Origin: Apostichopus japonicus
Lineage: Eukaryota > Echinodermata > Holothuroidea > Aspidochirotida > Stichopodidae
Length of the DNA stretch: 64,000 nt
Direction: 5' to 3'
Assembly: GCF_037975245.1 (NCBI RefSeq)
Contig: NC_092566.1
Coordinates: forward strand, 17,087,001-17,151,000
Part shown: piece by piece, positions 36,801 to 50,700 of the stretch
Layout of the letters: each line of letters begins with the position of its first letter
How positions within the stretch are numbered: position 1 is the stretch's first letter
Notes under the pieces: model-generated
What the model was told of the DNA's origin: nothing
Seen by the model: only the letters and a program-made list of their open reading frames with translations
Databases searched by the model: none
Made by a program: the position numbers and the translations under genes

Positions 36801-37973
36801 GCACAACCCACCTACGTTCTCCCGTAATCGCAGTTTACACCAGAGCACCCGCCCCCCCCCCCCCCCCCACCCCCACCCCCATACACCACACACACACGCA
36901 TACGCCTTAAAAATATGGCAAGGGCATTGACACGACATAAACATTCAATTTCAATAAACCTCATTTTACGTCCTTGTTGTTTGTCAAAATAAATTCGGGT
37001 GAGGTGTATGGCAGAACTTTAAAGTAAGTCAAACGTACTGAAACGTCTCGCTAATGTTCGGTTAATCGCACCGCTATGAGCTAATGGTTTGCCGTCTATC
37101 TCAAGGAGAGGAACTTGTCCGAAAGGCATTGCTGTGAAGACAAATGAATCGAATAGAAATTATGTCAACAGTATAGTGATCCTTCTCTCTCTCTCTCTCT
37201 TTATCCGATCAATCACAACATAAAGTACTAGATAGGGATCTGTAGACTATAGAATTGTAAAGTCGATTAGGTTATAGCTTTGTAAACCACCATGCCACCA
37301 ACAGATGAAAGAAGGATAAAAATTAGAAATCTTGTAATACGGTGTGGTGAAGGATAGATATACAATATCAATGGTTCTACTAGGTTCCTTTATACTCTAT
37401 AACAGAACTCTAGTTCTACCTTTCAAAGACCGACCTCTTTCTTCACACGGCCGCTCATACCGCAAGTGACAGGTGTATGCCCTAAACCTACTTATTAGCA
37501 TATGCTTTACATTGAGGGGATGGGTACATTTTTGTTATTCTTTTTTTTATTGTAATCTTTAATAATGGTAGTCCTGCTCATTACAGAGGCACTGCTTTCC
37601 CCAGAGGAGCCCTCAATTATTAATTTCATTAATTATTATTCAACCACTAGTCCACCAACTACAGTCTAACGGTATTTGCGAATTTTCGAGAGCTTGCCAT
37701 GTCTACCAAACCTAACATACCCCATTGTACCCACAAAGTCAAATGCACAGTGAATGTGAAATGTAAACCTACACGTTACCAAAACTCCACACCAGTATAG
37801 GCTAGCTATAAAGTATACATGTTAAAACCCATCAACTTACTCTTTCTCAGTTCAGGCCATTCCTCCCTTTTTAGCCGATTGTCTTCGTATTCCTGACCAG
37901 CTACAGCAAATATGAAACGAGCAGTTTCTGCTCTGGCCTTTGCGTTGAAGTAAGTTAATTTATAGGTAGGCAT
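33880..37973 (-). CDS. Sigma-class glutathione S-transferase
   Basis: Five exons, in order: 37973-37841, 37131-37039, 36572-36457, 35665-35555 and 34044-33880. The total is 618 bp or 205 residues, the usual length for cytosolic sigma GSTs and haematopoietic-type prostaglandin D synthases. All junctions are GT-AG with matching phases. The N-terminal thioredoxin-like domain starts MPTYKLTYFNAKARAE; Tyr8 is the expected catalytic tyrosine. MPFGQVPLLEIDGK supplies the cis-proline, and AHSGAI replaces the usual QSxAI glutathione-binding motif. The C-terminal helical domain ends FYVGNRLSLADLDAATYL, which contains the conserved N-capping S-x-x-D. Expected role: cytosolic conjugation of glutathione to electrophiles, or prostaglandin isomerisation; sequence alone cannot choose. 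The gene appears intact. Confidence 0.93.
34738..34862. repeat. Palindromic repeat family, copy 1 (partial), in GST intron 4
   Basis: It shares ccgtgcatcagtaagtact and acgttatgttcgtaacac with copy 2, and the gtaacatgtgttac core. The right arm is lost. Confidence 0.65.
35118..35272. repeat. Palindromic repeat family, copy 2, in GST intron 4
   Basis: The inverted arms cagcaactatactgttcatgt and acatgaacagtatagttactg flank a gtaacatgtgttac core. Confidence 0.75.
36845..36870. repeat. C homopolymer tract in GST intron 2
   Basis: About 17 consecutive C, followed by CCACCCCC-type sequence and CA repeats. Similar G/C runs occur near 27582, 38505, 46678, 47736, 58442 and 58797. Confidence 0.9.
37560..37617 (-). 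repeat. Second copy of the 23.6-kb repeat tail, in GST intron 1
   Basis: ggtagtcctgctcattacag through gaggagccctc is the reverse complement, with differences, of 23,613-23,657. Confidence 0.65.
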
Positions 37974-40900
37974 TTTGACTACAGGTATTAACTAGTACAG
38001 TATTTTGTTGCTCGAGGACGTCGTTGGATTCAAATCTCACTCCTATGTTTACCTCACTGCATGCGGTAACGATAGCCTACCCCAGAAACTGTAGCGTCTA
38101 GACAGTTGAGCTTGAAAAATCTATATCCGGTAGCTTCTACTGCTCTACGTATACTCTAATGTAATACGTTGTCTGTGTATATATACAACAGCTTATCTGA
38201 GTAGTGAGTGAGTCAGCTGTTTTTGATACAGACCTACCAGAAACCTATGTGTCTTACCTACACAACTACTGTATTTCCAAAGCAAAGTTCAACGCAGTTT
38301 GGTTTATTGATATGATCACAGTGGCGAGCTCAATTGAGGGGGGCAAAGGCCATGTCGGTGGAAATGTTGCTTTCAGTTGAGGGAATGTTGCATTTAGCCG
38401 TATTCGTAAGTAAAGGCTTGTGTCTAGGGATCCTTACATAGACCTAATAATAAGCAAATATGCCTCAGAATGACCCACAATTCTGGGGCAAGATCCCCAG
38501 GCACGCCCCCCCCCCCCCCCACTTATAGAGTAGGCTACAACGACCCCATTGCATCCCCTCTTTATAAAATCCTTCTCCCTACCAATCAGTTGGGGAGATT
38601 TCAAAAAGTAAACCTTTTTCCTGCCAGGGATCTCATTACTTGGAAGAACACATATTACAAAGCGTGGAACTCGTGGTGATTTAGACGGAGTTTTCTTAAA
38701 ATCTCTATTCATATCACTGACCGTATCCCGGTTTCTACTACACCAGAAAATCGTTCTGAAACTGAAACCTGGCTAAAAAGAAGATGACCATGTCATTATA
38801 GGAGAATTAACCACCGACGAATACTCTTTCATCAATGTTCCGAGAGGTGCGGGAACTCGAGATGGAGGTATAGGAATCCACCATCATTATTCCGGCAACA
38901 TCAACTAACTCTACTAAATCCTCGTACGACAAACTCCTTCTCTTTATTCCAAAGACATGAACAGTAACCAGTAATCGAGCTTCAAGGTAGCTGCACCACG
39001 CTTATGATCGAAATGATCTCCCACGAAACACCAGGGAAGCCAAGTTCCTTCAAATATTCATGTCCCATCCTTAAAACTCACCTTTTTCGTTGGCCATCTG
39101 AATTTTGTGTTCATGTTAGGTTGTGTATATTTTCACCATGTCGTAGTGTATGGATAATGTGCTTGCTTTTGTATTCTGTATTTTAATTTGGTTTTTCTGC
39201 TTTGTGTTCACAGCTGGGTAGGGCGCTTTAGAAATGCATTTGGTATTTAGTATGTGCAGCGTAAAGGTTTTAAAATGAAGTGTATTAGCTTGCCATGCAC
39301 TTCTTAAAAATGCCAACGACGTACCGTAGAGCAACTTTTAACTATCGCGTAAGTCTCTAGCCTAGAAATAAGTGATATTAATATGAAACATAGTAAGTAC
39401 AATAACAATGCGCAGTGACCACACGGAATTATGTGAACTGCTTATGATTGGTTTATAGCTTCATAGTGGCAGTGATAATACAGTAAGATCTCTACCATTA
39501 TCTGCAAATCATTTACATATTTAGCGGTATGATCGTGTATTAATTTACACCCGCTACCACATATCGGGTTGGTTGGCAAGACAAGAATAGAAAATGCGTT
39601 CTGGAAATTCGGTATGGGCCGTATGGCACTATAAAAGACTTGCTCTTTATAAAGACTGAATGATGCAAAATATATGAACATAAATTTGTATTCCATTTGT
39701 AAGCGATATATGAGATATTTAGGTTGGAGTTCAGGCTGAAGTTAACAGGTTAATGCAAGAAGTGGGTATTACCCTTCCATTGCGGTTTATCGATAATTTA
39801 ATACAAACATATAAAACAGAAAACAATTGGGTGATCGGCAAGTTTACACAATTGAGAGATTCACTTAATTCTACACATAGTATCGTAACAAAAGTAAATA
39901 GGCATGCACGTTTCTAGTGGAATCAGGGATGAGACGGGACGGGACAGTGGCAGGGACGGGACAGGGACGGGACAGAGACGGGACAGGGACGGGACCTCTC
40001 ACTTATTTTTCTTATATTTTGGGGGGACATAATTTGGCTCAAAGCATGATACTCTATTGGTAACATTCATCACGCTTCGCATGCAAGTGGTTTTCCCTAA
40101 GTTCTTAAAAACGTTGTCTTATGTCCCGCTATTTCCGTAGTAAGTTTGGTATTTCCGGGGACCTTCTCCCGAGAAATCCTTGATCCACTAAAAGACTTTA
40201 ACCTTATAGTAGTGGAATGTACATTAACAGATGTCAGTTGTTAGTCAGCAACCATGCACAAGAGTTTGTCATGATATTTTTCAAACTGTGGATCCACAGC
40301 CCCAAATTTGGAATGCAAGAGTCCAAGAGTTATGCTGTGGGGAAATGGTTTAATACGCATGAAAAACTTCAAATTCCAATAGCCCTCAAATCAAATTGTT
40401 TATAGATGTCAAGTGGTGCTTCCCTATTGGTTAGTAGATTGTCGTTTCTTAATCTATGCTTTCATGGCTGGTAATTCTCCAATTTTGTCAACCAGTTCTT
40501 TAGCTTTGGTAAAGGGTGACATGTCCACTGTACAACCAGGAGTAATGACGTCGATTAAAAAACAGAATATCGGCTATGGTGATCTGGTAATTGGCAAGAA
40601 ACCGAAACAAAAGGAAATGTGGGATTCATGAGAAACAAAAAGGAAGCACAAGGAGTTATAACACAAACGTCACCCAGTCAACGACTCTATCCCTCCCACC
40701 CCCCCCCCCCATCTCTCTCTCTCTCTCTCTCTCTTACACCACCAGTAACGAAATCAAACCTAACGAACTGACGTTCCTACTATAATGTTATCCGTGAATA
40801 AAGGTAAACTTTTAGTCGGCATATCGCTTTTAGTCTAATCGAAACTAATCAACGGTCAATAGGTATGCACACATTATGTTACTCATTAATTCCAACTTTG

Positions 40901-41212
40901 ACGTTGATCTCAGCCTTATCTGTTTGGAAATTGTTGTCTCGATTTGTTTGCTGGTCAAAGATTTACCTTAATTACTGAGGCTTAGTTGGCGTGAACATTG
41001 ATACTTTAACTCCACCCCGTACTAAAATTTTGAAATCTGCATGCGAAACGCATATATCTTCAGTGTAATTTATGCAGGAAAACCATTTGCCTTTTTTCCC
41101 CTTCCTTTCTGTTCAAGTGTTCTTGTTTCACAATTCCCCTGCAGTACTGGTTTTATAATTCTCTAGCTTTCCCTTAAGGTAATAATCATAATTCCCTGAT
41201 GTACCTTAATAT
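37974..41212. other. Intergenic between the GST gene and the SINE
   Basis: No exon recognised. It should contain the GST promoter near 38.0 kb. Contents seen: C tract near 38,505, short G-rich minisatellite at 39,938, CT microsatellite near 40,712. Confidence 0.5.
39932..39996. repeat. G-rich minisatellite (GGGACAGGGAC-type units)
   Basis: Five to six units of 10-12 bp built from gggac and agggac; strongly G-biased on the plus strand. Confidence 0.9.
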
Positions 41213-41490
41213 GGAGTGTTAGCTCAGTGGCTAACGCCGTTGCCTTCCAATCATATAAGGTCCGGTTCGAGTCACTCCAAGATTAACGTATGTCGTCCAG
41301 TCACAGAGTTGTTGACAATTGACAATTCATAATCATGGATGTTAAATATGATTGTAAGAGACTGACTTCGTTCAGCTTGCGGCTTTGATAAGCCAATGAG
41401 GTTTCTTCGCGAGTTCCTGCTTGCAGGAGGATCTAAAATACATACATGCATATACATACATATACATACATGCACACACACACACACATG
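41213..41490 (+). mobile_element. tRNA-derived SINE, copy 2
   Basis: Starts ggagtgttagctcagtggct, with a B-box-like ggttcgagtc, and shares the body of the 26.6-kb copy through gcgagttcctgcttgcagg. The tail from 41,436 is ATAC/CA-rich. Orientation is opposite to copy 1. Confidence 0.85.
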
Positions 41491-42840
41491 CTGACAAAGA
41501 ACAGATAAACATAAGATAGTTTTTCGCGTCTGTCGTAAGTTTATCGGGTTAGTTATTAATCCAAAGGTGAAGAGAGTGCCGTTTTATTAACGGTAAGTCA
41601 TTCTCCTCAGAATATTGACATGAACTGTTCTTGTTTAACTTCACAGTACTGGTATATAGATCAATGGCCTACACTCACAGAACAAATTCAAATATAGAAG
41701 GAAAAGACAAGACTTTGATTTGACAAGGACGAGAATATTGATATCTGACTCCTTGGCCGAAACTCTACATCAGACAAACATAAATGGTTGAAAGTTGCAC
41801 GAAGTGTCAACTATATCTATCTATCATGTCGTGATATAGCTTAAATATAACAGAAAACTGCAAATTATATGATATCCGTCATCAAATAATATAAAAATAA
41901 ATTAAACCATTCGATAAGATTATTTAGTTTCAAATCATGCTCAGCGTAATTTAGAGAATTCACGTACACACATCGATATTAAAATACCTGTATATTTATA
42001 ATTTGTGTTTTAGCTGATCTTCCGTATCATTAAAATTACTCTCATGCGAAAATTTTGCGTACATTGTTATTGGACAAACCACTCGTATTTTCAAATGTGA
42101 CATTGTAAACATTACGCATATAAGATATTTTAACAACGTTACATAATATTATATCATATCTATTATTCTTCCAAATTGTGCTAACTAATACTGCTTTTAA
42201 ATGGTATCAAACCATATGTAATAATCATTGCTCTCAAGAAACAGCCACTATACATACCGTCCGTCGTAATGGAACAATTCAGCTTAATATTCACTGTTTA
42301 AAAAAGTCAAAACGTCATCTAGGTATTTAACCAAGTGCTTGCTGACCGAAATAAAGTCTTTGCTTGAAGAAGGGTGGATATGTCAGGTAGAGCCCGGGAA
42401 CAATTATGTCAATGGCTCTTAATTGCTTTCGTAATTTCTATGAAAATTATAATACAAAAAAAAGATAGTTATAATCCTCTCGCGAAATTTTTCCCTGTCC
42501 CATGTCCCTGTGATATCACATTCACATAGTTTCACACGTTACAATATATTGACCAGATGCTAATCTGTGTTTGCAACCTATTAAAATACGAAAAACTCGT
42601 TATTATTTCAGCTCTTAACAGTATTGTTTATCACTGATTTATACGACAGAGGATACTGTGTCTTTAGAAAACACAGTGACAAACGCCTATTCACATGGAT
42701 GCGATAAATGTATACAGTACGTAGTAGTAGTTGCTAAATACTCGTGGTGCAAATAGGGTGATATAAAATATCTATAGCATTAGAAAGATTCCTGTCAGGA
42801 ACTAATTATGTTGCCTCTGTTTAAGATAGTATACTTATAG
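41491..42840. other. Region downstream of gene B, no feature recognised
   Basis: AT-rich sequence with no exon or known repeat recognised. It should hold the 3' UTR of gene B; no clear polyadenylation signal was seen close to the stop codon. Confidence 0.5.
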
Positions 42841-44563
42841 CTAGGTATCCCGAGTTTTGAGTGTTTCCATCTGATTTTCATCTTGTGACGTTAACTGACC
42901 CTTGGCTTTTGCAAATCCTTTCCTTACCTGTGGGTTTTTGATACAGATGAAAACAACCAAAATAACACCTTGGACAGATGTGAAAATACAGAACAATATC
43001 TCAAAGACATATATCTTCCAATTTGGTAACATCGCGAGAAACCCGAAGATCCAAGAAAGTCCCAAAAGAATCCAGAACAAAACAAATTGTTGTATTCTTG
43101 TGATGACTTCTGTCTTCTTGTTCACCTGAGAGTTGGTTGAGATAAACGGTCGGAGAACAACTTTACGGACGACAGCGACAAACATAATCATGTTGCATAT
43201 CACCAGGAGAAGTACTTCCAACAGAAATCCAAAGTAGAGCGAAATGCCAGACGGTAGAAAGCAACTGAGAGAAAATATATACGTTGTCATGGTTTTGATT
43301 TGTTACTAATATAATCACTGTGTTATATGGTTGGAAACTACAAAAATGGGTTTAAGAAATTTCACAATAAAGTTCCCTAATACATACCCTAAATACATAT
43401 TTAACTGACCTGTACTGGACACATTTATATATCTACAACTAAAACTGGTCTCAACATTATGTAACTCTTGTCGAATAGAAAATTCAAAGTAAATCTTACT
43501 ATGAATATGCATCAGGTCTTGATAGGAAGTATACACTGAGTACAGGCAAGAGCGGGAGTCCTGTTGACAAACCAGAAAAACAAAACAAATGGAATTTATT
43601 GAATTTTACTTTAACAAGGACTTACCCGGCAACGGCGGTTACAAGTGGGTTAGGAGAACAGGGAATTGGATGGACGTTCCTTCCCCTAGACTTGTTACAA
43701 AAAAGTGCAAATTTACATCATTTCGAACCTTTTTGTTAATGAAAAGTACCCTTTTTCCATATTTGCAGTGAAAAACTGTCAATTTGTAATTTTTTTAAAT
43801 GTTACCTTTCTGTTGACAAATTGGATAAAGTGTAATTAGAAAAAAATAGCAATTAAGGTCCAAAGGTTCTAAATTGATCGGATGATTGGCTTGCTTCCTC
43901 CAAGCAAAGTCACATGTCACGATTTGAACCCCCTGACGTCACTGCTAGACCCACCGACTACTTCCGCACCCAATCGTAAAGAAACAACGAAGACGATAAA
44001 ACACAAGAAGAGGTCCCGCTTACCGTATGCCATGACACAAGCGATCGGTACAAAGTGGCGTATGTTCGACCTTTCATATTTCACGAATAAGAGGTACATG
44101 TTAACTGCTTCGACGGACATCCAGCAAACCGACGTTAGAGCAAAATAGTGTACAGCGGAAGCAAGGTTCCTACAGTGAATGGGATTATGTGAGGAACGTT
44201 CGCCTGCAAGGAACGTGACGTAGAAGGCTATCAAGGACAGGAATAGGTTCATGTGGATCTTGCTCGCTTGTTTGGCTCGAAGCGTCCTGTCGAAGAAACA
44301 AATATGTAATTGCATAATTTTATATATGAGACAGCAGACATATCGGGAGTTCCTATTCATATTTTCTCTTATAGTCGCCTTATGCTCCTACTTGTCACCA
44401 TGGATTAGTGATCACAGTACATTGTGGAAATATAGTGTAAAAATTAAGTAATCGCGTATTTATACATAGAGACTTCTATTCGTACTCGGTGTCCTGAATT
44501 TGTATTGAATTTGTACTCGCACTTTGGGAAAACGAGTTTATACACACACACACACACACATAC

Positions 44564-44605
<42 letters not shown>

Positions 44606-44760
44606 ATAATAATACTAATATAAAAAACATAAAAAACCTACTTTACACAAAGCAGCAGCAGGGTGCACGCAAGCAGTCCTATTACAGAAAGAAGGGATCC
44701 TACCCATGATATCACAGTCAACAAACGGTCGATACCGTGTGGAATATTCTTACCGATGCC
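42841..44760 (-). CDS. Gene B exons 11-14: seven-helix domain and tail
   Basis: TM1 in 44760-44642 (ISWVGSLLSVIGLLACTLLL). The donor is GTAGGT after GTAAA; an earlier GTAAAG would break the frame. TM2, TM3 and the start of TM4 lie in 44286-44024 (ASKIHMNLFLSL, HCRNLASAVHYF, MSVEAVNMYLL). The rest of TM4 is in the 61-bp exon 43560-43500 (LPLLPVLSVYFLS). TM5-7 lie in 43264-42841 (GLSWIFGF in TM6, SVQGVILVVFICIKNPQVR in TM7). The conserved loop cysteines (IHC and YSYCFL) are present. The tail is only about 25 residues. Confidence 0.92.
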
Positions 44761-47700
44761 CTGTTATTGGAAGAGAAATGAAAATTCTACGTTTTTCATG
44801 ATCACCAATGTGCTACAGCAAACAACATTGGGCTCTATACTTTCAGAACTAGATTTTTGCAAGGTATTTCTAATTGTTGTCTGGATTAATGATACCGTAA
44901 ATACCATGTAGATTTCATACATACATAAATGGATACATGGTATCAGTTACACTGTGCGCTAACATATATGAAAATATAGACTTAAAGAAAAACGTCCTAA
45001 ATATATAGCAATGGTATATAGTTTGTATCTCGGCGTTTATGTTTGTTGTGCTCACATGCAAAAGAAGGAGGTACAAAGTGGAGGCCATTGTACAGACATA
45101 TTTGAAACAATATTTAAGAAATCAAAATCTTTCAAGTAAATTGATGTGTGACTTACGACTAGCACAGCGAAGCTCGTAAGATGATTGCATGTACATATTG
45201 TGTGGGTTACATCCTCAGTGAGCTCACATCCCTCTTCAGACCAGAACCCGTAATCAGTTCCCTCACGAACGGACCAGAAGACACATTTTTTATGAAGTAC
45301 AATCTCAGTGTCGTTAAGAAGCTGCATAGTAAATTAGAGGTATACGAAATATATGCATCAAAACATTTCGGTCACCGTAGTTATGTACCAAACGTTGCAC
45401 AATATTTACATGTTCAGAAGAATCTCTTTCGTTCTCTCTCTCCACCAACCTCTCCACCCCCCCCCCTCTCTCTCTGTCGCTCTCTTGGGCGAGGGAGGGT
45501 GGATATTGGCGTTTAGCTTGCAGTTTATCGCCATATCATACTTCGTTGGTATACATGTGGAATAGTTCCTTCACTATGTAAAATGACATATCAGCATGGA
45601 AAAGATATTTAAATCTTTGTTGCATTTTTTGTTTTCAACTGATTGCCAGGTTGTAATTATTCTTGCTATTTACACTTACTTCAGATGTAGTATTTCGAAA
45701 TTGTATAACAACAGCAGATTCTGCGGGAAGATCCTTGACAACAAACCCTTCGACGTTCGCCCCAATTATTTGACTGGCGACAGTTTCTCGCAGTGTTATA
45801 TTATCTACTGCAGTATCAATACTTCGATTCGACGTTTGAAAGAGACCCGAGTCTCTGTAGATGAAGAAACTAATGGGAACAGTTGAGTCTGTAGAATTCT
45901 CGTTTGCTGTTAGGTCAAGACAAAGTTTTTTTTCAATTCCAATAACATCAACACTTACTCTGGAAGATTGTCTTTACCATATTTCAATGAATCACATTAA
46001 CTTAAACCTAATAGCAAAGAATGAGACAATCACTCATAATATTTTAGGAATGAAATGCAAATCGTTTCAAAATTAAATATGTATTTAGCCATGATCAAAT
46101 ATTAGCATCTATATGCATCAATACCATCTAGTCTGTGACATGATATTCCGTAATAAATATATAATATGAAATATTAGGACATAATGTTCGAACCTGTCAC
46201 GGCGTGTTCCAAAACCGACCCATGAATGAAGATGGCTGTTTGTCTCCCTCTGTTTAATGTACTATTGGCATGATCCAAATTGAGGTCACCATTGGTTAAA
46301 CTGATTGCATCTTCATCAGGATTGTGAAAGAATGTGATGAAGTCTGGCACATGTGAATCCAGTTTTACTGCTTTTACGGCAATATTACCTTGCACCTCTG
46401 TGAAGTTCTGTTCGTTTTGTTGCACGAGCGATATCTGTCTTTCGAGTAACTCTATGACGTTGTTCGATGATGTAGTCTGGAGGTTCATAAGGTTGTTCAC
46501 GGTTCCTACGACGGCTTTTGTGACCTAAACAGTTGTTTATAAAATAAAAAAACATATTAAAAAAAACATTTAAAAAATAAAATTTAAAAATAAATTTAAA
46601 AAAATACTTTTAAAAAACATCTTAACCTTAATATTTTATAGACGATTTAGCTATTTTATTTTATTTTTGTTTTTTTTGGGGGGGGGGGGGCGGCGGTTAA
46701 TAGAAAATTGAATAATTATTTTGATCGTTTCACTAAGTCTTTTTGAAACTGTAGTGTGTTTCAACAATCACTTCAAGAGTAGTTTTCATTTTACGAAAAA
46801 CTACTTTATGTTACCAAATTAAGAATGTTAAAAAACATAAACATCACTAAAAACTATCAAGCCAACAGCATTAAAATGTATAAGTCCATTAGAATAATTC
46901 CATTATGGTTGTACAATCAATTAGTTATATTTCATCGTTACTTCAACTGAACTGCCGTAACAATAACAACGAATTTTAAATATGACCTTATCGACATTTA
47001 CGTTTACGTTACGATACATAAAAGAATTATAAATGTTATCTATATTCAGAGGAACCAATCACAGTGTAGTGTACGGCTATGTCATCCATATCATACTCAG
47101 TAGTTATCAAATATATGTTAAATTGATACAGATAATTCAAGGTATATTACTAACCGCTCTTGAGGAAGTATTGGTATCGACAATTGATTGTAAAGATGTT
47201 GCTATATTCTCGACAACTGCTTCATCTGAATCATCTTCGATTTGAGTTGTCACAAAAGCCAATTTCGTAGCCTCGTCCTCAACGTTTTTCTTTGTTACAT
47301 TAGTCTATATATCGAATGCAAAATCATGATATAAATGACAAAAGTCACTTGTGGTTAGAAAGAAAAAAACAGCAAATTTGAACTGAGTTATACTTTCCAA
47401 AAAAAAATACCTTCAGTTGTTTGTTGGCCAAAATTTGTTGGCGATGAACCGTCATCAAAAAGCGTCAACAAGTTATGTGTTTGTTGGTTCAACGTAACCT
47501 CTCTAGGCAACAGGGGCGCAACCACCATGGTGGTGTGGGGGGTATTAAATCATCCAAGGGAGAGCGGGACTCCCCCGTCTTCTTTGAATAACATTGCTAA
47601 AGTGGAGACTACTTTGATAAAAAATGAAGGCTATGCGTTGCAAATTTACTGTAGAGCTATAAGGTTGTATTGTTCTTAACATATGTATATGCTACTATAC

Positions 47701-50700
47701 ACTAAGATTTTCTCTGTCGTATTTTGTCTGTTGTTGGGGGGGGGGGGGCGGGGAAGCTGAGACATCCAACATTTATTCTGGGGGTAAGTCCTTTAGAAGC
47801 ATACTTGCGTGGACCGACTCCAGCTAAGGAAGACAAAACGCCGAACAGCTTTAAATTACATTACCCAGCGCCGTGCATAATCTTGCAAATGGACTATAGG
47901 GGACTGTGGTTGAGAGAGGATCAAGTTGTTTGGGTTTAGCACCCCGGCACTATCTTGGTTGACTTTTGCTTAGAAAGCAAATTGATAAACTTGATTAAAA
48001 TATTAACGTCCTTAAGTTTAAAAGATTTTTTACTTACGTTTGCGAGTCTCTCTATTAAACTGAGTGCTTCTTCATTGGAAAAACATTTGTTTAATACAGG
48101 TTCCATCCAAGAGTGTTCCCCGCAATATCGTTCTGATTGTGGTAAGTCAGCTAAACATGTCAAAAGATGATATATATAATAACATATGTTTACATACATG
48201 GCAAGTGCGATACAAAGGTTCAAAAAGTGAAAAAGTTGGGGTAGCAGAAAATCGACAGCAAATCATACATGAGGACGTCACGAAGTTGTATGACACAACT
48301 GGAATGTACTCACCGTTTTTAGCACCATTCTCACATGTTTGAATGGAAAAGGAAATTTCTCGCAAAGAACCTTCGGTGAAATTCAGTTGAACCCCACGGA
48401 AAATGAGCCCCTCAGAAGGGCACTGAACGGTTGGAATCGCTGTTAAAATATAGAAAAATGAATTTTGAAAATATATCAGTGAAAACAGTCTATTCTGTCG
48501 CGTTTACAGTGCAATCATGTTGATCCATAACACATGTGTCATTTTTCTTAATCTTTCGATATTTTATAATCATATGTGAGTAATTTGAATTATCTGCATA
48601 ACTTACTTCTTGTGGTCCCAATACGTTGCAACACTTTGGTTGATGCTGGTAACAGAAAACATATACTTAGTAGAGAAAACTAACCCTGATATAGACCAAT
48701 ATATGAAGCGTTCCGTGTTTTCATGTTCAACAGTTTGAGCTGTGTAAAATTCAGTAAGTCTGTATAGGACTCTTCAGTTTGCTAAAATATGAGGCAAAAT
48801 ATTGAAATGTTTCAATGAAATGTTAGGTTTTATTCAGTAACGTTAAGGCTACACTGTACAATAATATTACTCCATAACAGCATAATAGCGATACGGTAAC
48901 ACATGAGCATCCAAGTCCCAATACTAACCTATCACCGGTCGCACACTTGTTATAGGGCCGAGTGTTGTCGCATCTGTATGAAAGACAAAATAGGGCTGGC
49001 GTGTTATTTCCAGTTAACAGTAGCAAGGAGAAAATGTACGGAGAAAAGCAATAATGATAATTTCTATAGAGCCTGAGAAATAACGTACTACATTTGACTA
49101 TTACATTAATGAACTACAGTTAAAAGAGCAACATAACGCCATATAAAGGAGATCGGTCCTACAGTAAACTGTCAATTAGTTCATGAAACAAAACAAATAA
49201 GTACAGGACATTAATACAAAAACTGCAATGAAGGCCCTCGGGACCAAGGCATCCTAAAGCAGATGTCCACATCAAACTATGCTGATTGGTTGATATTGAT
49301 CATATGGGTGGATCGATTCATACCGTTTTAATTTTTCCCATAGAAACATACATAATTCATCCTTCGGACGACAGATATGATGATGTATACATTATTTCCC
49401 AAAAATTTTATAAGGTATATAACATATAACTAGTGTTGAACCCACGCCGATAACACTTTAGCATTTTGCCTAAAACATGAATCGAAAATGTATACGTTCC
49501 ATTATAGTTCTCAACATACTCGATTTTTCTTTGACGGTTATAACAATCTTTTATAAGAAACTATTATCAGAGGACAAGGTGCTACAAACTCAAAAACATA
49601 AGCCGAAATATTAAGCTTAGGATTTTTGAGGCTTTATTAAAGAGTACTTTTTGTACAATTGCGAACTGTGGGGCACAACGAAGGATCTTGTTCGCAAATT
49701 TGACAATTTTCAGAGGAGACTACTTCGTAATATTCTCAACATAAAATGGACCAATAACAATTGGTTATCAAACGATGAGCTCTTCAATGAAACCAACCAA
49801 ACACCTTGGTCATCCATAGTCGCACATAGAAGACTGAGATTTTTCGGTCATGTAGCAAGACTCCAAGAGGACGCTCCAGCAAAGGCTGCTTTAAGAGAAG
49901 CATTAAGACATACTGCTTAACCGGTAGGAAAGCACGTGACTACCTTGCTTGGAAAAATAAAGTCGCAATTTAAGGATGTTAACATTAACAATTTCGAGGA
50001 AGCAGTAAACCTTGCGCAAGATCGTGATACGTGGCGGAGGTTTATCATTGAGCATGTCGGATAGACCAGACTCAACTTACTACTACTAGGTGCTACAAAC
50101 TGAGCAAAATGTAAACGTGTAAGTGAAATAAATTCTTCGGCCAGCAGAAGATGTGACTTTGATTTGAGGAGGCAAAACTACAAAGTTACCTCTAAACGTT
50201 CCGACAAATTGGATCATCTGTGCATATATATATACTGTACCCACAACTTTAGTATTCGGTTGGCCTTTTTTTTTTGTCAACAATAGGGCACAACTTAAAT
50301 TTGAAAAAGGCCCTTTGCTAAATTACGGAACTGTAGTTTTAATGTACACTTCGAGTTTACCCGAAGTGACACTTTTGAGGTTTTCCACAACCCCTCCCCA
50401 CTTCTCATCTATATGCGCTGCCCGCTCTGCCGCCCTTGCTGCAATCTTACCACAACTGGTCTCGTCAGATCCGTCTATACAGTCCATACTACCATCACAA
50501 GCCCATGTCAAAGGTACCAAACTTCCATCCGCACATCGGAAACCTTTATCGTTACGTTGGCCTGTGGTAACAAAAGAGCTAACACTTTTATTCCGGTGAA
50601 GCAGTAAGAGATATTGGACCGGGCCAACGGTTCTTTACTGCAATGAGCGTACCATTCACACCACGCCATGCTTCAAAACTTAAGCTATTTTGTTACCAAG

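Noticed and set aside
41213-41285. tRNA gene
   Set aside because: A- and B-box-like motifs are present, but the sequence continues into a shared SINE body and tail also seen at 26.6 kb.
43589-43771. Plus-strand frame between TM4 and TM2-4 exons
   Set aside because: Antisense to a gene B intron, no motif.
44641-44652. GTAAAG donor for the TM1 exon
   Set aside because: It would put TM1 and TM2 in different frames; GTAGGT five bases further restores the frame exactly.
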